A DNA stretch of 55,814 bases, from the NCBI GenBank assembly GCA_003138515.1, contig PLGG01000031.1, forward strand, positions 16,220 to 72,033, written 5' to 3'. Below the pieces are notes generated by a model. That model saw only the letters and a list, made by a program, of their open reading frames with translations, was not told the DNA's origin and did not search any database. This DNA is from Acidobacteriaceae bacterium. Lineage in GTDB: Bacteria; Acidobacteriota; Terriglobia; Terriglobales; Acidobacteriaceae. Every line of letters starts with the position of its first letter. Position 1 is the first letter of the stretch. Positions 17,680 through 26,134 of this stretch are shown piece after piece. The translations under genes were made by a program, and so were the position numbers.

Positions 17680-18603
17680 TCAAACCGATTCGATCGAGTG
17701 GATACTCCTGGCTACGTCGCTTCTGAGCGTCTCCGCGTCGGGGTGAAACAGTGTTCGTTCCCGCGCCGGAAGCTCATCGAGGAGTCCGTTGTAATTCGCC
17801 GTCACGCATCCCGGGAATCCAGTGAAGCCAATTGACGAAGCCATGGCGCAGCTTACCTTCACCAATTCGCCCAGATCCCACTCGCCGTCCGTGCGCCGCT
17901 CCAAATGATGATCGGCGACCACGGCCTCGAAGTTTTCCGGCAGCTTCCAATCGCCAATAAGCTGCCGTCCAATCTCGCAGTGATCCCAGCCGAACAACTC
18001 CCGCTCTGCCTCCAGCATCGAGACCGGCGCGCCGCGATGCTTCTCCAACAGCGCCGCGTACCCTTTAGGCTGAATCACCGCCAGCGCCATGCGCCCGATG
18101 TCGTGCAGGATGCCCGCGGTGTATGCGATTTCTTTGTCGAGCGAACCTGACTCCGCGATTCGTCCCGCGATGATGGCGCACGCCAGGTTATGCCGCCACA
18201 GGTTACGCATGGCCGGGTAGCTCATCGCCTTACCCAGGTACGCTCTCACGCCCACCGTCACGCACATTCCCTGCAGCGTGTTTGCTCCCAGCACTGCCAC
18301 AGCTTGCAGAATCGTCGTCGAGGGATAGCGCGGAGCGTAGAGCAGGGAGTTGGATACCGTGAGAACTTCGCTGGCGAACGCCGGATCAGTGGAGATCAGA
18401 TCGCACAATTGGTGCAACTGCACGTTCTCGTTGTTGGCCAGTTGCAATACCCTCACCGCAACCTGCGGAAACGGCGGAAGGCGCAGATACGCCCAGGGCA
18501 CTGTTGTGGTGCCCGTGCTTCGCTGGTCCAACCCGTTCGCCCCCACTGGCCCTCCCACAATTCCCGCATCTTCCATCAAAACCGTGGGCCGTGGCTTTTG
18601 CAC
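17680..18603 (-). CDS. HDOD-domain signalling protein
   Basis: A 307-residue protein built around an HDOD domain (about residues 40-240): LPPFPQVAVRVLQLANNE, LCDLISTDPAFASEVLTVSN, AGILHDIGRMALAVI and FGWDHCEIGRQLIGDW. HDOD is a degenerate HD phosphohydrolase-like fold found in bacterial signalling proteins; the ILHDIG sequence retains an HD pair. The N-terminal 35 residues are low complexity. The start is a GTG; an ATG nine codons later is possible. No output domain is attached. Confidence 0.88.
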   Translation of the reverse strand: MQKPRPTVLMEDAGIVGGPVGANGLDQRSTGTTTVPWAYLRLPPFPQVAVRVLQLANNENVQLHQLCDLISTDPAFASEVLTVSNSLLYAPRYPSTTILQAVAVLGANTLQGMCVTVGVRAYLGKAMSYPAMRNLWRHNLACAIIAGRIAESGSLDKEIAYTAGILHDIGRMALAVIQPKGYAALLEKHRGAPVSMLEAERELFGWDHCEIGRQLIGDWKLPENFEAVVADHHLERRTDGEWDLGELVKVSCAMASSIGFTGFPGCVTANYNGLLDELPARERTLFHPDAETLRSDVARSIHSIESV

Positions 18604-18722
18604 GCATCAAGCCCCGCCTCAGCGCCGCGGTCACGGATGTTCTCAAAAGTGTTTTTCGGCAGAATGGCGTGTTTTCAACAGGGGGAATTCAATCGCTCCG
18701 CTTCGAATTGTCAGGTCAGGAC

Positions 18723-19955
18723 TCACTTTGCAATCCAGATTCTTCCGTCCGCGCTCCACCACACTTGACCTTGGTCATTAAGAAGTTGAAAAACTGTATC
18801 GGGATGGGACACAGCGCCCGAGCCGGACGTGTCTCCCGCATTTTCGGGTTTAGCGGTTGGCGGCGCGGCTTCTTCGGGTTTCGGCGCTGCGTTCCTCCAC
18901 ACTAAAACAGCACGCCCGGTCCACTGCGTCGTCACCAGTTCCCATGTCGCTCCGGAATCCTCGCTGAGAAACAGCGTGCCTGCGTTATCGATGGCGATCA
19001 TCCGCTCGCCCGAATGCGCGATCGAAATCGTGGGAAGCCCGCTGGGAAGATGAACCGGATTCGGAGCCCGCATGCCTGAGAATGCGCCGGGCCTGAACTT
19101 CATGAGCCCCCCGGCGCTGGTCGAGGGAGCCGGTTGCGTCTCAAGCTGTTGGTCGGTAACTGCAACCTGCTCGCTGCTTCCCGCGGCGCCGCTTCCTGCA
19201 GTGCCGCTTCCTGACCGAGGTTCGCCGCCTGGCGTTTTTCGCTTGGCGGCGAACAAGCGCTTGTCCGTCGCCTCCATCTCCCTCTCGGCCTCTTTCTTCC
19301 GCTCCTCGTCATACAACGCAACTTCGGATTCCGTCTTGTCGTTCGCCGGCGTTCCCGACGGAGCGAACGCCGCGCCCATTGTTCCGCGACCTTCAACGCC
19401 CGAGGTCCCCGCTGGCTCCTCGCGCGCGGAGACCAACCCATTCCCGCCTTCAGGTGGTGGCGCGGCAGCCGGTTCGTCGGGCTCAGCAACAGGCGCACGC
19501 CGCCCCGCGCCGGGCCGCCCCGTTGGCGCCGGCGTTTCGGCAGGGCTGGCCGCCGGCGGCCCAGCCTGCGCTGGCGGCTGCGGAGAGGCCTGTCGGGGCA
19601 TCGGCGCTTTCTCGGTCGATCGCTGCTGCTCAACTTTGGCCATCTCCACGCTCCGCTCGACATTCCGCTCGTGTACAGAGATGGCGATGACAGCCGTAGC
19701 CGCGATCGCTGCCACCGGAGCCAGTGCAAGCCCCCAGCTTCTGAACCAAACCCGCGGCCGGACAGGCGCGTGCCGCCGCGCAGAAACCTCCGCACCCGCG
19801 GCCTCGCTCGCCAGCGCTACCACCTGACGGCATCGGCCGCACCCGGCCAAATGCTCCAGTACCTCACCGCGCTCCCGCTCGTCCAGGGCCTGCTCGGCAA
19901 ACGCGCTCAGCACCTCCGCGTCGGGATGAAACTCGTGTTGGTTCTTCACGCTCAT
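18723..19955 (-). CDS. Anti-sigma factor: zinc finger, TM, BNR/YCF48-like periplasmic domain
   Basis: A 410-residue membrane protein. The N-terminal ASD-type zinc finger (residues 1-50) shows the HLAGCGRCRQ motif with an upstream His. One transmembrane segment lies near residues 70-95 (WGLALAPVAAIAATAVIAI). A long Pro/Ala/Gly/Ser linker follows. The last 120 residues contain TLFLSEDSGATWELV and VWWSADGRIWIAK, resembling BNR/YCF48 beta-propeller repeats. The ATG overlaps the sigma-factor stop as ATGA. It should hold the sigma factor at the membrane until an outside signal arrives; the propeller-like end as sensor is inference. Confidence 0.85.
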   Translation of the reverse strand: MSVKNQHEFHPDAEVLSAFAEQALDERERGEVLEHLAGCGRCRQVVALASEAAGAEVSARRHAPVRPRVWFRSWGLALAPVAAIAATAVIAISVHERNVERSVEMAKVEQQRSTEKAPMPRQASPQPPAQAGPPAASPAETPAPTGRPGAGRRAPVAEPDEPAAAPPPEGGNGLVSAREEPAGTSGVEGRGTMGAAFAPSGTPANDKTESEVALYDEERKKEAEREMEATDKRLFAAKRKTPGGEPRSGSGTAGSGAAGSSEQVAVTDQQLETQPAPSTSAGGLMKFRPGAFSGMRAPNPVHLPSGLPTISIAHSGERMIAIDNAGTLFLSEDSGATWELVTTQWTGRAVLVWRNAAPKPEEAAPPTAKPENAGDTSGSGAVSHPDTVFQLLNDQGQVWWSADGRIWIAK

Positions 19956-20893
19956 GGTGCTGCCTGTTCTTTGAACGCTTTCGTCTGCGAATTTTGCAGA
20001 AGTTTTTTCAGATTCACATTCAAATCGCGTGGATCGGCGCCCAGCGCCTCTACCGCCGCGCGCCTGCTCAATCCGCTGCGCTCGAGATTTCTGAGCACTT
20101 GCTTCCTCGTGTCCTCTGTCGCGCGCTTCAGCTTGCGGCTCACCGTGGCCTCGTGTACCCCCAGCACGCGCGCAATCTGCAGCAGCGTCTGCTCGTCAAG
20201 ATAATAGGCCGCCAGAAGGTAGCGTTCCTCCGCATCGCGCCCGCGCAGCGCATCTTCGATGGCTCGATCCAGTTGCGAAAGCGCTCTGGCATGCGGCTGC
20301 GGCGCGATCTCAGCCGCCGGCGCATCCATCTCTTCCACCGTTTCGTCGAGCGATTTTAGCCGCCGGCTGCGCCGAAGATGATCCACATGCCGCTGGGCCA
20401 GAGTGGTCCTCAGCCAGCCCATCAGCGATCCCCTTCCGCGATACGAGAGCAGCGGGCAGCGCCGCTCGCCGTCGCGCGTGTTCAATCCATAGAGCTCCGC
20501 GTAAAGCTGATCGGCTAGCTCGCGTCCCAGCGTCTCGCTGCCGGTGATGGCGATGGCCGCCCGAATGAGCGGCTGCCTGCACCGGGCGATGAAGTGCTCC
20601 CACGCGCCCTCGTCCCCGGCGGCGCAGGCTCGCGCGAGCACTAGATCGCCGAGGCAAAGCCCGCGAAAGAAGGCTGCTTGCTGTCGCTCGGTCGGTGCGG
20701 CGCCTTCCGACAGGCCAAAGTTCCACGCCGTTCCAGCCTCAAACAGGATGCGGTCGAAGTCGTCGCGCTCCAGGCCCCACTCTGCCGCATCGCTCGTGCA
20801 CCAAAGCTCGTCGAGCAGGCGGCCGTCCATCGCTCCCTGCATTGCAGGGAGTTCCGCTTCTGCCGCGCTGGCCACGGACTCCGCTGGCGCCAT
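19952..20893 (-). CDS. ECF-type RNA polymerase sigma factor
   Basis: A 313-residue sigma-70 family factor. The region-2-like part spans about residues 85-185 (GDEGAWEHFIARCRQPLIRA, GSLMGWLRTTLAQRHVDHLR); region 4 is near residues 225-275 (YYLDEQTLLQIARVLGVHE, ATVSRKLKRATEDT). An N-terminal extension of about 80 residues has no recognised domain, making it longer than a usual ECF factor (about 180-200). A GAGG element precedes the ATG. The downstream overlapping anti-sigma gene supports the call. Confidence 0.87.
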   Translation of the reverse strand: MAPAESVASAAEAELPAMQGAMDGRLLDELWCTSDAAEWGLERDDFDRILFEAGTAWNFGLSEGAAPTERQQAAFFRGLCLGDLVLARACAAGDEGAWEHFIARCRQPLIRAAIAITGSETLGRELADQLYAELYGLNTRDGERRCPLLSYRGRGSLMGWLRTTLAQRHVDHLRRSRRLKSLDETVEEMDAPAAEIAPQPHARALSQLDRAIEDALRGRDAEERYLLAAYYLDEQTLLQIARVLGVHEATVSRKLKRATEDTRKQVLRNLERSGLSRRAAVEALGADPRDLNVNLKKLLQNSQTKAFKEQAAP

Positions 20894-21068
20894 TCTTGCT
20901 GCCTCACGATTCGCCTAAGGTCTTGGACGTTTTGATCCGCCCTTTAGCCTCCCAACCTGGCGTCCCCCGCCAACCTCGCCCCGCAAAAAAATCCTGCAAG
21001 ATTCCGCCAGTCCGGCGTTCTCACCTTGAAGGCCGGTGCGCCAAACCATAAACCGGCGGAGGAGACTC

Positions 21069-22322
21069 ATGAAGCATTGGGGAAAACTTGGGGTAGCGGC
21101 GACAATGCTCGTCGCGGTCTTGGCAGTTCATCAATTGAAGAGCGTAAAGGCAGCCGGCGGTCCAGCGCAGGGCGAAGGCGGTCCCTACCGCGTGCTCGCT
21201 CCCATCGTGAGCGGCAATCTTCTTTTATTCCCCGTGGTCCGCGCCGACGACAAGTCAACGGGCGAGACCCCGTTCATCACCCTCGACGAAGGCCTCAAGA
21301 GCGGCGAAGTAGAAGTCACCGAAGCCGGCCGCGCCCGGGGGCTTGTGCGGCCACGTGGATCGTCGCATTCACCGGCACAAGACAACCCCGATCGCGGCGA
21401 CGAGGTGAACACGCTGGTTCTCGTCAACCACTCCAAACACCCGCTGTTGCTGCTCGCCGGCGAAATCGTCACCGGCGGCAAACAGGATCGCATCGTCGCC
21501 AAGGATCGCATTGTCCCCGCGAACGCCGATCCCATCGACCTTGGGGTCTTCTGCATCGAGCCGGGCCGCTGGACCGAGAGCTCGTCCACCTTCGGCGCCG
21601 CGGGCAAGTCGGCTTCGAGGAGCTTCATGGTCCAGCCCGACGTACGCGAGCGCGCCATGGTCGACCAGGACCAGCAGCAAGTATGGAACTCCGTGGGCGG
21701 CGCGATCTCGCAAATGGAAGCGGCTGCCGCGCCGCCGGTCAGCTCCGGTAGATCGGCCCCCGGAGGCGTTTATCATCGCAGCCTCGGCACCAGCAGTTAC
21801 GCCAAGGCCATGCAGGACTCGGATGTCAGCGAGAAAGTCGATGAGGCCGCCGCTCCCGTGATGCACGCCCGCGAGCAAGTCCTCGCACAATTGCGCGACG
21901 AGCACGCCGTCGGCGTGGTAGTTGCGGTTCGCGGAGAGATCATTTGGGCCGACCTCTTCGCCAACACCGATCTGCTCTCCCGTTATTGGACCAAACTGGT
22001 CCGCTCCTATGCGGCCGAGAGCCTGACGGAAGGTGACGACCATCCCGCGCCCACCGCGGCCGATGCACAGCATTTTCTCGATGCGCCCTCCGGCGGCACG
22101 GAGAACAGCGAAGGTGAAGTCGGCATCTACCGCTATCGTGAACTGAAGAGCAGTCGCACGGAGACTTTCGTGCTCGAATCGCTGCTCCCCGGCACCGGCT
22201 ACGACGTGCACCTGAGCAAGATGAAGCTCCGTGGCGAGGAGAGCCAGGTCGTCAAGCCGCGACCGGACTTCGAACCGCCGATCCACCGCCCTGACGTCTA
22301 TCGCCCTGAGATCGTCCGCTGA
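21069..22322 (+). CDS. DUF6569 (ARPP-1) domain protein, exported
   Basis: A 417-residue protein with an N-terminal hydrophobic signal (WGKLGVAATMLVAVLAVH). The ARPP-1/DUF6569 domain covers most of the rest: YRVLAPIVSGNLLLFPVV, PFITLDEGLKSGEVEVTE, LVLVNHSKHPLLLLAGEIV and GGKQDRIVAKDRIVPA. A central Ser/Gly-rich stretch interrupts it near residue 230. Biochemical function is unknown. The start is fixed by GGAGGAG five bases upstream. It diverges from the sigma-factor gene, so it could be a target of that sigma factor (inference). Confidence 0.8.
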   Translation: MKHWGKLGVAATMLVAVLAVHQLKSVKAAGGPAQGEGGPYRVLAPIVSGNLLLFPVVRADDKSTGETPFITLDEGLKSGEVEVTEAGRARGLVRPRGSSHSPAQDNPDRGDEVNTLVLVNHSKHPLLLLAGEIVTGGKQDRIVAKDRIVPANADPIDLGVFCIEPGRWTESSSTFGAAGKSASRSFMVQPDVRERAMVDQDQQQVWNSVGGAISQMEAAAAPPVSSGRSAPGGVYHRSLGTSSYAKAMQDSDVSEKVDEAAAPVMHAREQVLAQLRDEHAVGVVVAVRGEIIWADLFANTDLLSRYWTKLVRSYAAESLTEGDDHPAPTAADAQHFLDAPSGGTENSEGEVGIYRYRELKSSRTETFVLESLLPGTGYDVHLSKMKLRGEESQVVKPRPDFEPPIHRPDVYRPEIVR

Positions 22323-22393
22323 GCGCTGTCCAGCGGCTCCTTCGTTCCGCGTCTCTCTTGCGGAAGTGCGCGGGGTGAGGGGCCGCGATCGCT

Positions 22394-23572
22394 CTAGTCG
22401 CCCGTCGCGGCTTCGTGCAGGCTCTTATCCGGCCAGGGAGGCAGCAGCTTCACCAATGCCCACAGGAAGAGCAGTGGCAGGATGGTCAATCCGGCGGCCG
22501 CCAGCAGGCCTTCGCGTGTTACCAACTCCATCTTGTAAGTCGTGTACCCGAGAAAACTTTTTGAGAAAAGCTGGCCACCGATCACCACGTTCCAGCGCAT
22601 GGCAAAAACCCCCACCAGCGCCAGGCATCCCGCGGTTGCATAAATCCGCTTGCGCACCACTTCGGGCAACTTGACGATCTGCGTCAGGAACAGCAGGATC
22701 AGCGGAGCAATGGTGCCGAGACATATCTGGATCACAATGTGCGGAATATAGAGCCTGGTGTGCACCATGAAATTCAAGCTGCGGAAAGATTCGTCGGCCT
22801 CGTAGATGCGGTGCACCAGGTCCAGCATCTCCAGGCTGAAATCGATGATGAAGATATAGAACATATACATGGCAATCGTGTCCACGCAGCGCATGTCGAT
22901 CTTTTGTCCGCGCAGCTTGGTCGTCGCCATGTAAAGCAGCATCACGGCGGCGATGCCCGACACCATGGCGGAAAAAATGAATACCACCGGCATCAGCGGC
23001 GACGACCACCATGGATTGGCCTTGATGGAGCCGAAGATGAACCCCACGTAGCCGTGCAGCAGGAACGCCGAAGGAATGCCGACCAGCGTTACAATCCAGC
23101 CAACCTTATCGTCGATGTGCAGCGCGCGCTCGCTGATGTTGCTCGAGCCCAGCGTCATCACCTTGTAGATCAGGCGCATCACACCCTTCGACTGTTGCGA
23201 CATCAGCACAATATCGCGCCGGTAGTCGAGCCAGATTTCGAACACCAGCACCGCCATCAGGTACCACAGGTACACGTATCCGAACATCGCCATGGCCGAG
23301 GTGCTGTGCGGCGTGAAGTACATCTCCGGCGAACGCTCCGGATGGCCGAGGTGCAGCTGTAACGGCAACGGCGCGTCCAGCAGAAATGCCAGCGCCGTCA
23401 GCAGCGCCAGCCGGTACGTCGGCTTCACCGCCTCCACGCGAAACACCCGTTCCAGCGACGCCAGAATGAACGCGCCCGCTACCAGCCCCGTGATGAAGGG
23501 GTACAGAACAATCAGCACGCTCCAGTACAGCGTCACCTCGTTGGGATAAATGTAGCCTTCGACACCGCTCAT
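22394..23572 (-). CDS. NrfD/PsrC-like quinone-site membrane subunit
   Basis: A 392-residue polytopic protein with nine or ten hydrophobic segments. NrfD/PsrC features: EVTLYWSVLIVLYPFITGLVA at the first helix, PLPLQLHLGHPERSPEMYF, and STSAMAMFGYVYLWY. Members exchange electrons between the quinone pool and a periplasmic Fe-S subunit and may translocate protons. It is the third gene of a minus-strand unit after a tetraheme cytochrome and a ferredoxin-like protein, separated from the latter by a 110-base heptamer-repeat spacer. No molybdopterin or other catalytic subunit is nearby. Confidence 0.9.
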   Translation of the reverse strand: MSGVEGYIYPNEVTLYWSVLIVLYPFITGLVAGAFILASLERVFRVEAVKPTYRLALLTALAFLLDAPLPLQLHLGHPERSPEMYFTPHSTSAMAMFGYVYLWYLMAVLVFEIWLDYRRDIVLMSQQSKGVMRLIYKVMTLGSSNISERALHIDDKVGWIVTLVGIPSAFLLHGYVGFIFGSIKANPWWSSPLMPVVFIFSAMVSGIAAVMLLYMATTKLRGQKIDMRCVDTIAMYMFYIFIIDFSLEMLDLVHRIYEADESFRSLNFMVHTRLYIPHIVIQICLGTIAPLILLFLTQIVKLPEVVRKRIYATAGCLALVGVFAMRWNVVIGGQLFSKSFLGYTTYKMELVTREGLLAAAGLTILPLLFLWALVKLLPPWPDKSLHEAATGD

Positions 23573-23576
23573 AAAT

Positions 23577-23604
23577 CAGCTCCCAGCTTTCAGCCTTCAG
23601 CTCG
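23577..23604 (-). repeat. Heptamer array (CAGCNNN)4
   Basis: Four heptamers, CAGCTCC, CAGCTTT, CAGCCTT and CAGCTCG, just upstream of the NrfD-like start codon (the gene reads leftwards). They pair imperfectly with the array at 23647-23681. Confidence 0.8.
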
Positions 23605-23646
23605 TCCCGCGTGATTCCGCCACATCAGCTTCCCGCCGCACCCTTC

Positions 23647-23681
23647 AGCTAGCAGCTAGAAGCTAGTAGCTAGAAGCTGCA
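23647..23681 (+). repeat. Heptamer array (AGCTNNN)5
   Basis: Five heptamers, AGCTAGC, AGCTAGA, AGCTAGT, AGCTAGA and AGCTGCA, ending one base before the last base of the Fe-S gene stop codon. Opposite orientation to 23577-23604, so the spacer RNA can form a stem. Confidence 0.85.
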
Positions 23682-23682
23682 G

Positions 23683-24417
23683 TTATCGCACCGACCCATC
23701 CAGCCTGTTGTAGAAAGCCTTGGCCCCGGTTGCCATCTGCGGTTTCAACACCTGCACCGTGTGGGTCTTCAGAAACTCGTGAATCGGGTCATTGGGATTT
23801 TTCAGGTCCGCCAATTGCCGGGCTCCCGTCGGGCACGCCTCGCAGCAAGCTGTCGTCAGTCCCTTGGTAATCCGGTGATAGCACAGCGTGCACTTATCCG
23901 CGACCTTCTTCGTGGGATGAATGTAACGGCATCCGTATGGGCAAGCCTGCACGCAATACGCGCAGCCCAGGCAATACTTCTGGTCGATCAGCACCACTCC
24001 GTCCGGAGTGATAAACGTCGCGCCCACGGGACACACCTGCGTGCAGGGTGAATCCGCGCAGTGGTTGCACATCTTGGGAACAAAGAAGAATTTTCCTTCT
24101 TCGCCTGCCCGCACCACCGGGAATCCTTCTTTGCCGCCATCGGGCGAGATCACCTCGGGGCTCTCCAGATGAATATCCGACCTGTGGTAGCGCTCCACCC
24201 AGGTGCGGAAGAATCCATCGGGCACGTCGTTCTCTGTCTGGCAGGCGCGCACGCAGTTGCCGCAGCCGATGCACTTGGGAATATCGATCAGCATTCCCCA
24301 CCAGTGCTCGCTCATCCGGTAGTTCGGCGAGTCTTCAGGCGTCCCGGCCAGCACGTGTTTCCACGCCACGGCCGCCGCCGGCAAAAGGATCATTAAATGA
24401 CGCCGGCTGATGTTCAT
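23683..24417 (-). CDS. Tat-type 4Fe-4S dicluster electron-transfer protein
   Basis: A 244-residue ferredoxin-like subunit. The N terminus, MNISRRHLMILLPAAAVAW, is a plausible twin-arginine signal (SRRxxM), so the protein should fold in the cytoplasm and act outside. Four cysteine groups bind four 4Fe-4S clusters: CIGCGNCVRAC, CNHCADSPCTQVCP, CLGCAYCVQACP, and CTLCYHR with CCEACP. This is the NrfC/DsrO/PsrB-type arrangement. The ATG overlaps the cytochrome stop as ATGA; the longer frame to 24627 reads the cytochrome gene and is rejected. Confidence 0.92.
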   Translation of the reverse strand: MNISRRHLMILLPAAAVAWKHVLAGTPEDSPNYRMSEHWWGMLIDIPKCIGCGNCVRACQTENDVPDGFFRTWVERYHRSDIHLESPEVISPDGGKEGFPVVRAGEEGKFFFVPKMCNHCADSPCTQVCPVGATFITPDGVVLIDQKYCLGCAYCVQACPYGCRYIHPTKKVADKCTLCYHRITKGLTTACCEACPTGARQLADLKNPNDPIHEFLKTHTVQVLKPQMATGAKAFYNRLDGSVR

Positions 24418-24959
24418 TTCGCGCCTCCCTTCGCCGTTTTCGCGCTGGAGCCCGCGCCCGCGCTCGCGCTGGAGTCGGAACCCGCGCTTGCGCCGGAGTC
24501 GGAACCGACGACCGGGCTGTGCGGGTTGTGGCACGTCTCGCACGGAACGCCGCCCGCGTGATCCGCCGGGTCCACTTGCGGAAAGTCCTTGGGCTTGGCT
24601 GCGCTGGCCGCGTGGCATTGCGCGCACAGCACCGCCGTGTCCGGTTTCACCGGCGTCACGGTCGTGGGGTCGTCAGCATGCGCCGCCAGCGCTCCGTGGC
24701 AAGCCTCGCAATTCACGTGCGCGTGCGCGCCCTTCGTTTTGATATCGGAAATATCCGTGTGGCAGGTCTCGCAGGTCTGGTGCCCCGCAAACTTTATCGG
24801 GCGCGACGCAATCTCGCCGATCGATGCGCCGCGATAGTGCCCATACTGTCCAAAGGTTTTTGGCACCACGTATGAGCGCACCACCAGAAACACCAGAAAT
24901 GCGAGAACAAAAAGCCCCGCAAACCGGAAAAGATGTCCTGCATCCTTCAGACCGCTCAT
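24414..24959 (-). CDS. Membrane-anchored tetraheme cytochrome c
   Basis: A 181-residue cytochrome with one N-terminal membrane anchor (FRFAGLFVLAFLVFLVV) and four CxxCH heme sites: CETCH, CEACH, CAQCH and CETCH. The spacing suggests the cytochrome c3/c7 class. The last 30 residues are a Ser/Ala/Gly low-complexity tail. The ATG at 24959 is supported by GGAGAG upstream. As first gene of the unit it likely exchanges electrons with the Fe-S and NrfD-like subunits; the external partner is not encoded here. Confidence 0.9.
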   Translation of the reverse strand: MSGLKDAGHLFRFAGLFVLAFLVFLVVRSYVVPKTFGQYGHYRGASIGEIASRPIKFAGHQTCETCHTDISDIKTKGAHAHVNCEACHGALAAHADDPTTVTPVKPDTAVLCAQCHAASAAKPKDFPQVDPADHAGGVPCETCHNPHSPVVGSDSGASAGSDSSASAGAGSSAKTAKGGAK

Positions 24960-25216
24960 CGGGTGCTCTCTCCGTACAACCGCTGCCGGAAGCGGGATGT
25001 GATCCGTCGTGTGATCTGGCACACTTCCGACGCCAACCAACTTAGGCTTCCGATGTGGGGCTGTATGTGAGGCTGCTCACAAACCCGTGTGACGTGATGC
25101 ACGCCAGCATCGATCGCAGCGGTCAGCCTCACCCCTCAACACCTGATGCATACGCTCCCGCCCGGCATGCGCCCCGGGCCCGAACCGAAGCGATACCATG
25201 AACTTTGGAGCAAAGA

Positions 25217-26131
25217 ATGCCAAAGATCCTCGACGGCGCGGCCATTGCCGCAGCCATCAAGCAGGAAGTGGCCGAAGAGGTCCTCGCGCTCGCTGCCCAC
25301 GGCATCAAGTCGGGGCTTGCCGCCGTGCTTGTGGGTCATGTTCCGGCATCGGAGATCTACGTCCGCAGCAAGGTCCAGGCCTGCGCCGAGCTTGGCCTCT
25401 ATAGCGACCTCATCACCCCGCCCGGCACAGTCACCACTGAAGAAATGCTCGCGCTCGTCGCCCAGCTCAATGCGCGCGATGACATCGACGGCATCCTCAT
25501 CCAGTTGCCGCTCCCGGCGCAGGTTGACTCGAAGGCCCTCCTCGACGCTGTCGATCCTGCAAAAGATGTGGACGGCTTTCATCCCGTGAACGCGGGCCGC
25601 CTGCTCGCCGGCCGCCCGGCGCTTGCGCCCTGCACGCCTGCCGGCGTCATTGAGATTCTCAAGCGCAGCAACATTCCCATTGCCGGCCAGCACGCCGTCG
25701 TCGTCGGCCGTAGCGACATTGTCGGCAAGCCCGTCGCCGTGCTCCTGCTCCACCAGAACGCAACTGTGACGATTTGCCACTCGAAGACGCGCGACCTTCC
25801 CGCAATCACGAAGCAGGCCGACATTCTTGTCGCCGCCATCGGCCGTCCCGGCTTCATCACGCCGGAGATGGTCACTCCGGACGCAACGCTCATCGATGTC
25901 GGCATCAACCGCCTCACCACGCGCGAGGAATTCGACCGCTTCTTCAAGGGCAACGCCAAACGCGAAGCCACTTTCGCCAAGCGCGGCTCAACCATCGTCG
26001 GCGACATCGACCCAAAAGCCTTCGAGCTTGCCGGCGCCTACACGCCCGTTCCCGGCGGCGTCGGCCTGCTCACCATTGCCATGTTGATGTCCAACACCGT
26101 GCGCGCCGCCAAAATGCGGAGAGGGCTGTAG
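25217..26131 (+). CDS. folD: Bifunctional methylenetetrahydrofolate dehydrogenase/cyclohydrolase
   Basis: A cytosolic one-carbon enzyme interconverting 5,10-methylene-, methenyl- and 10-formyl-tetrahydrofolate; the 304 residues are full length. Motifs: VGHVPASEIYVRSKVQACAE with the catalytic YxxxK, DGILIQLPLP, AKDVDGFHPVNAGRL, CTPAGVIEIL, VVVGRSDIVGKPVAVLLL, and PVPGGVGLLTIAML. ATG 25217 is preferred over the TTG four codons earlier, as TTGGAGC then serves as ribosome-binding site. coaE follows after three bases. Confidence 0.96.
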   Translation: MPKILDGAAIAAAIKQEVAEEVLALAAHGIKSGLAAVLVGHVPASEIYVRSKVQACAELGLYSDLITPPGTVTTEEMLALVAQLNARDDIDGILIQLPLPAQVDSKALLDAVDPAKDVDGFHPVNAGRLLAGRPALAPCTPAGVIEILKRSNIPIAGQHAVVVGRSDIVGKPVAVLLLHQNATVTICHSKTRDLPAITKQADILVAAIGRPGFITPEMVTPDATLIDVGINRLTTREEFDRFFKGNAKREATFAKRGSTIVGDIDPKAFELAGAYTPVPGGVGLLTIAMLMSNTVRAAKMRRGL

Positions 26132-26134
26132 TCC

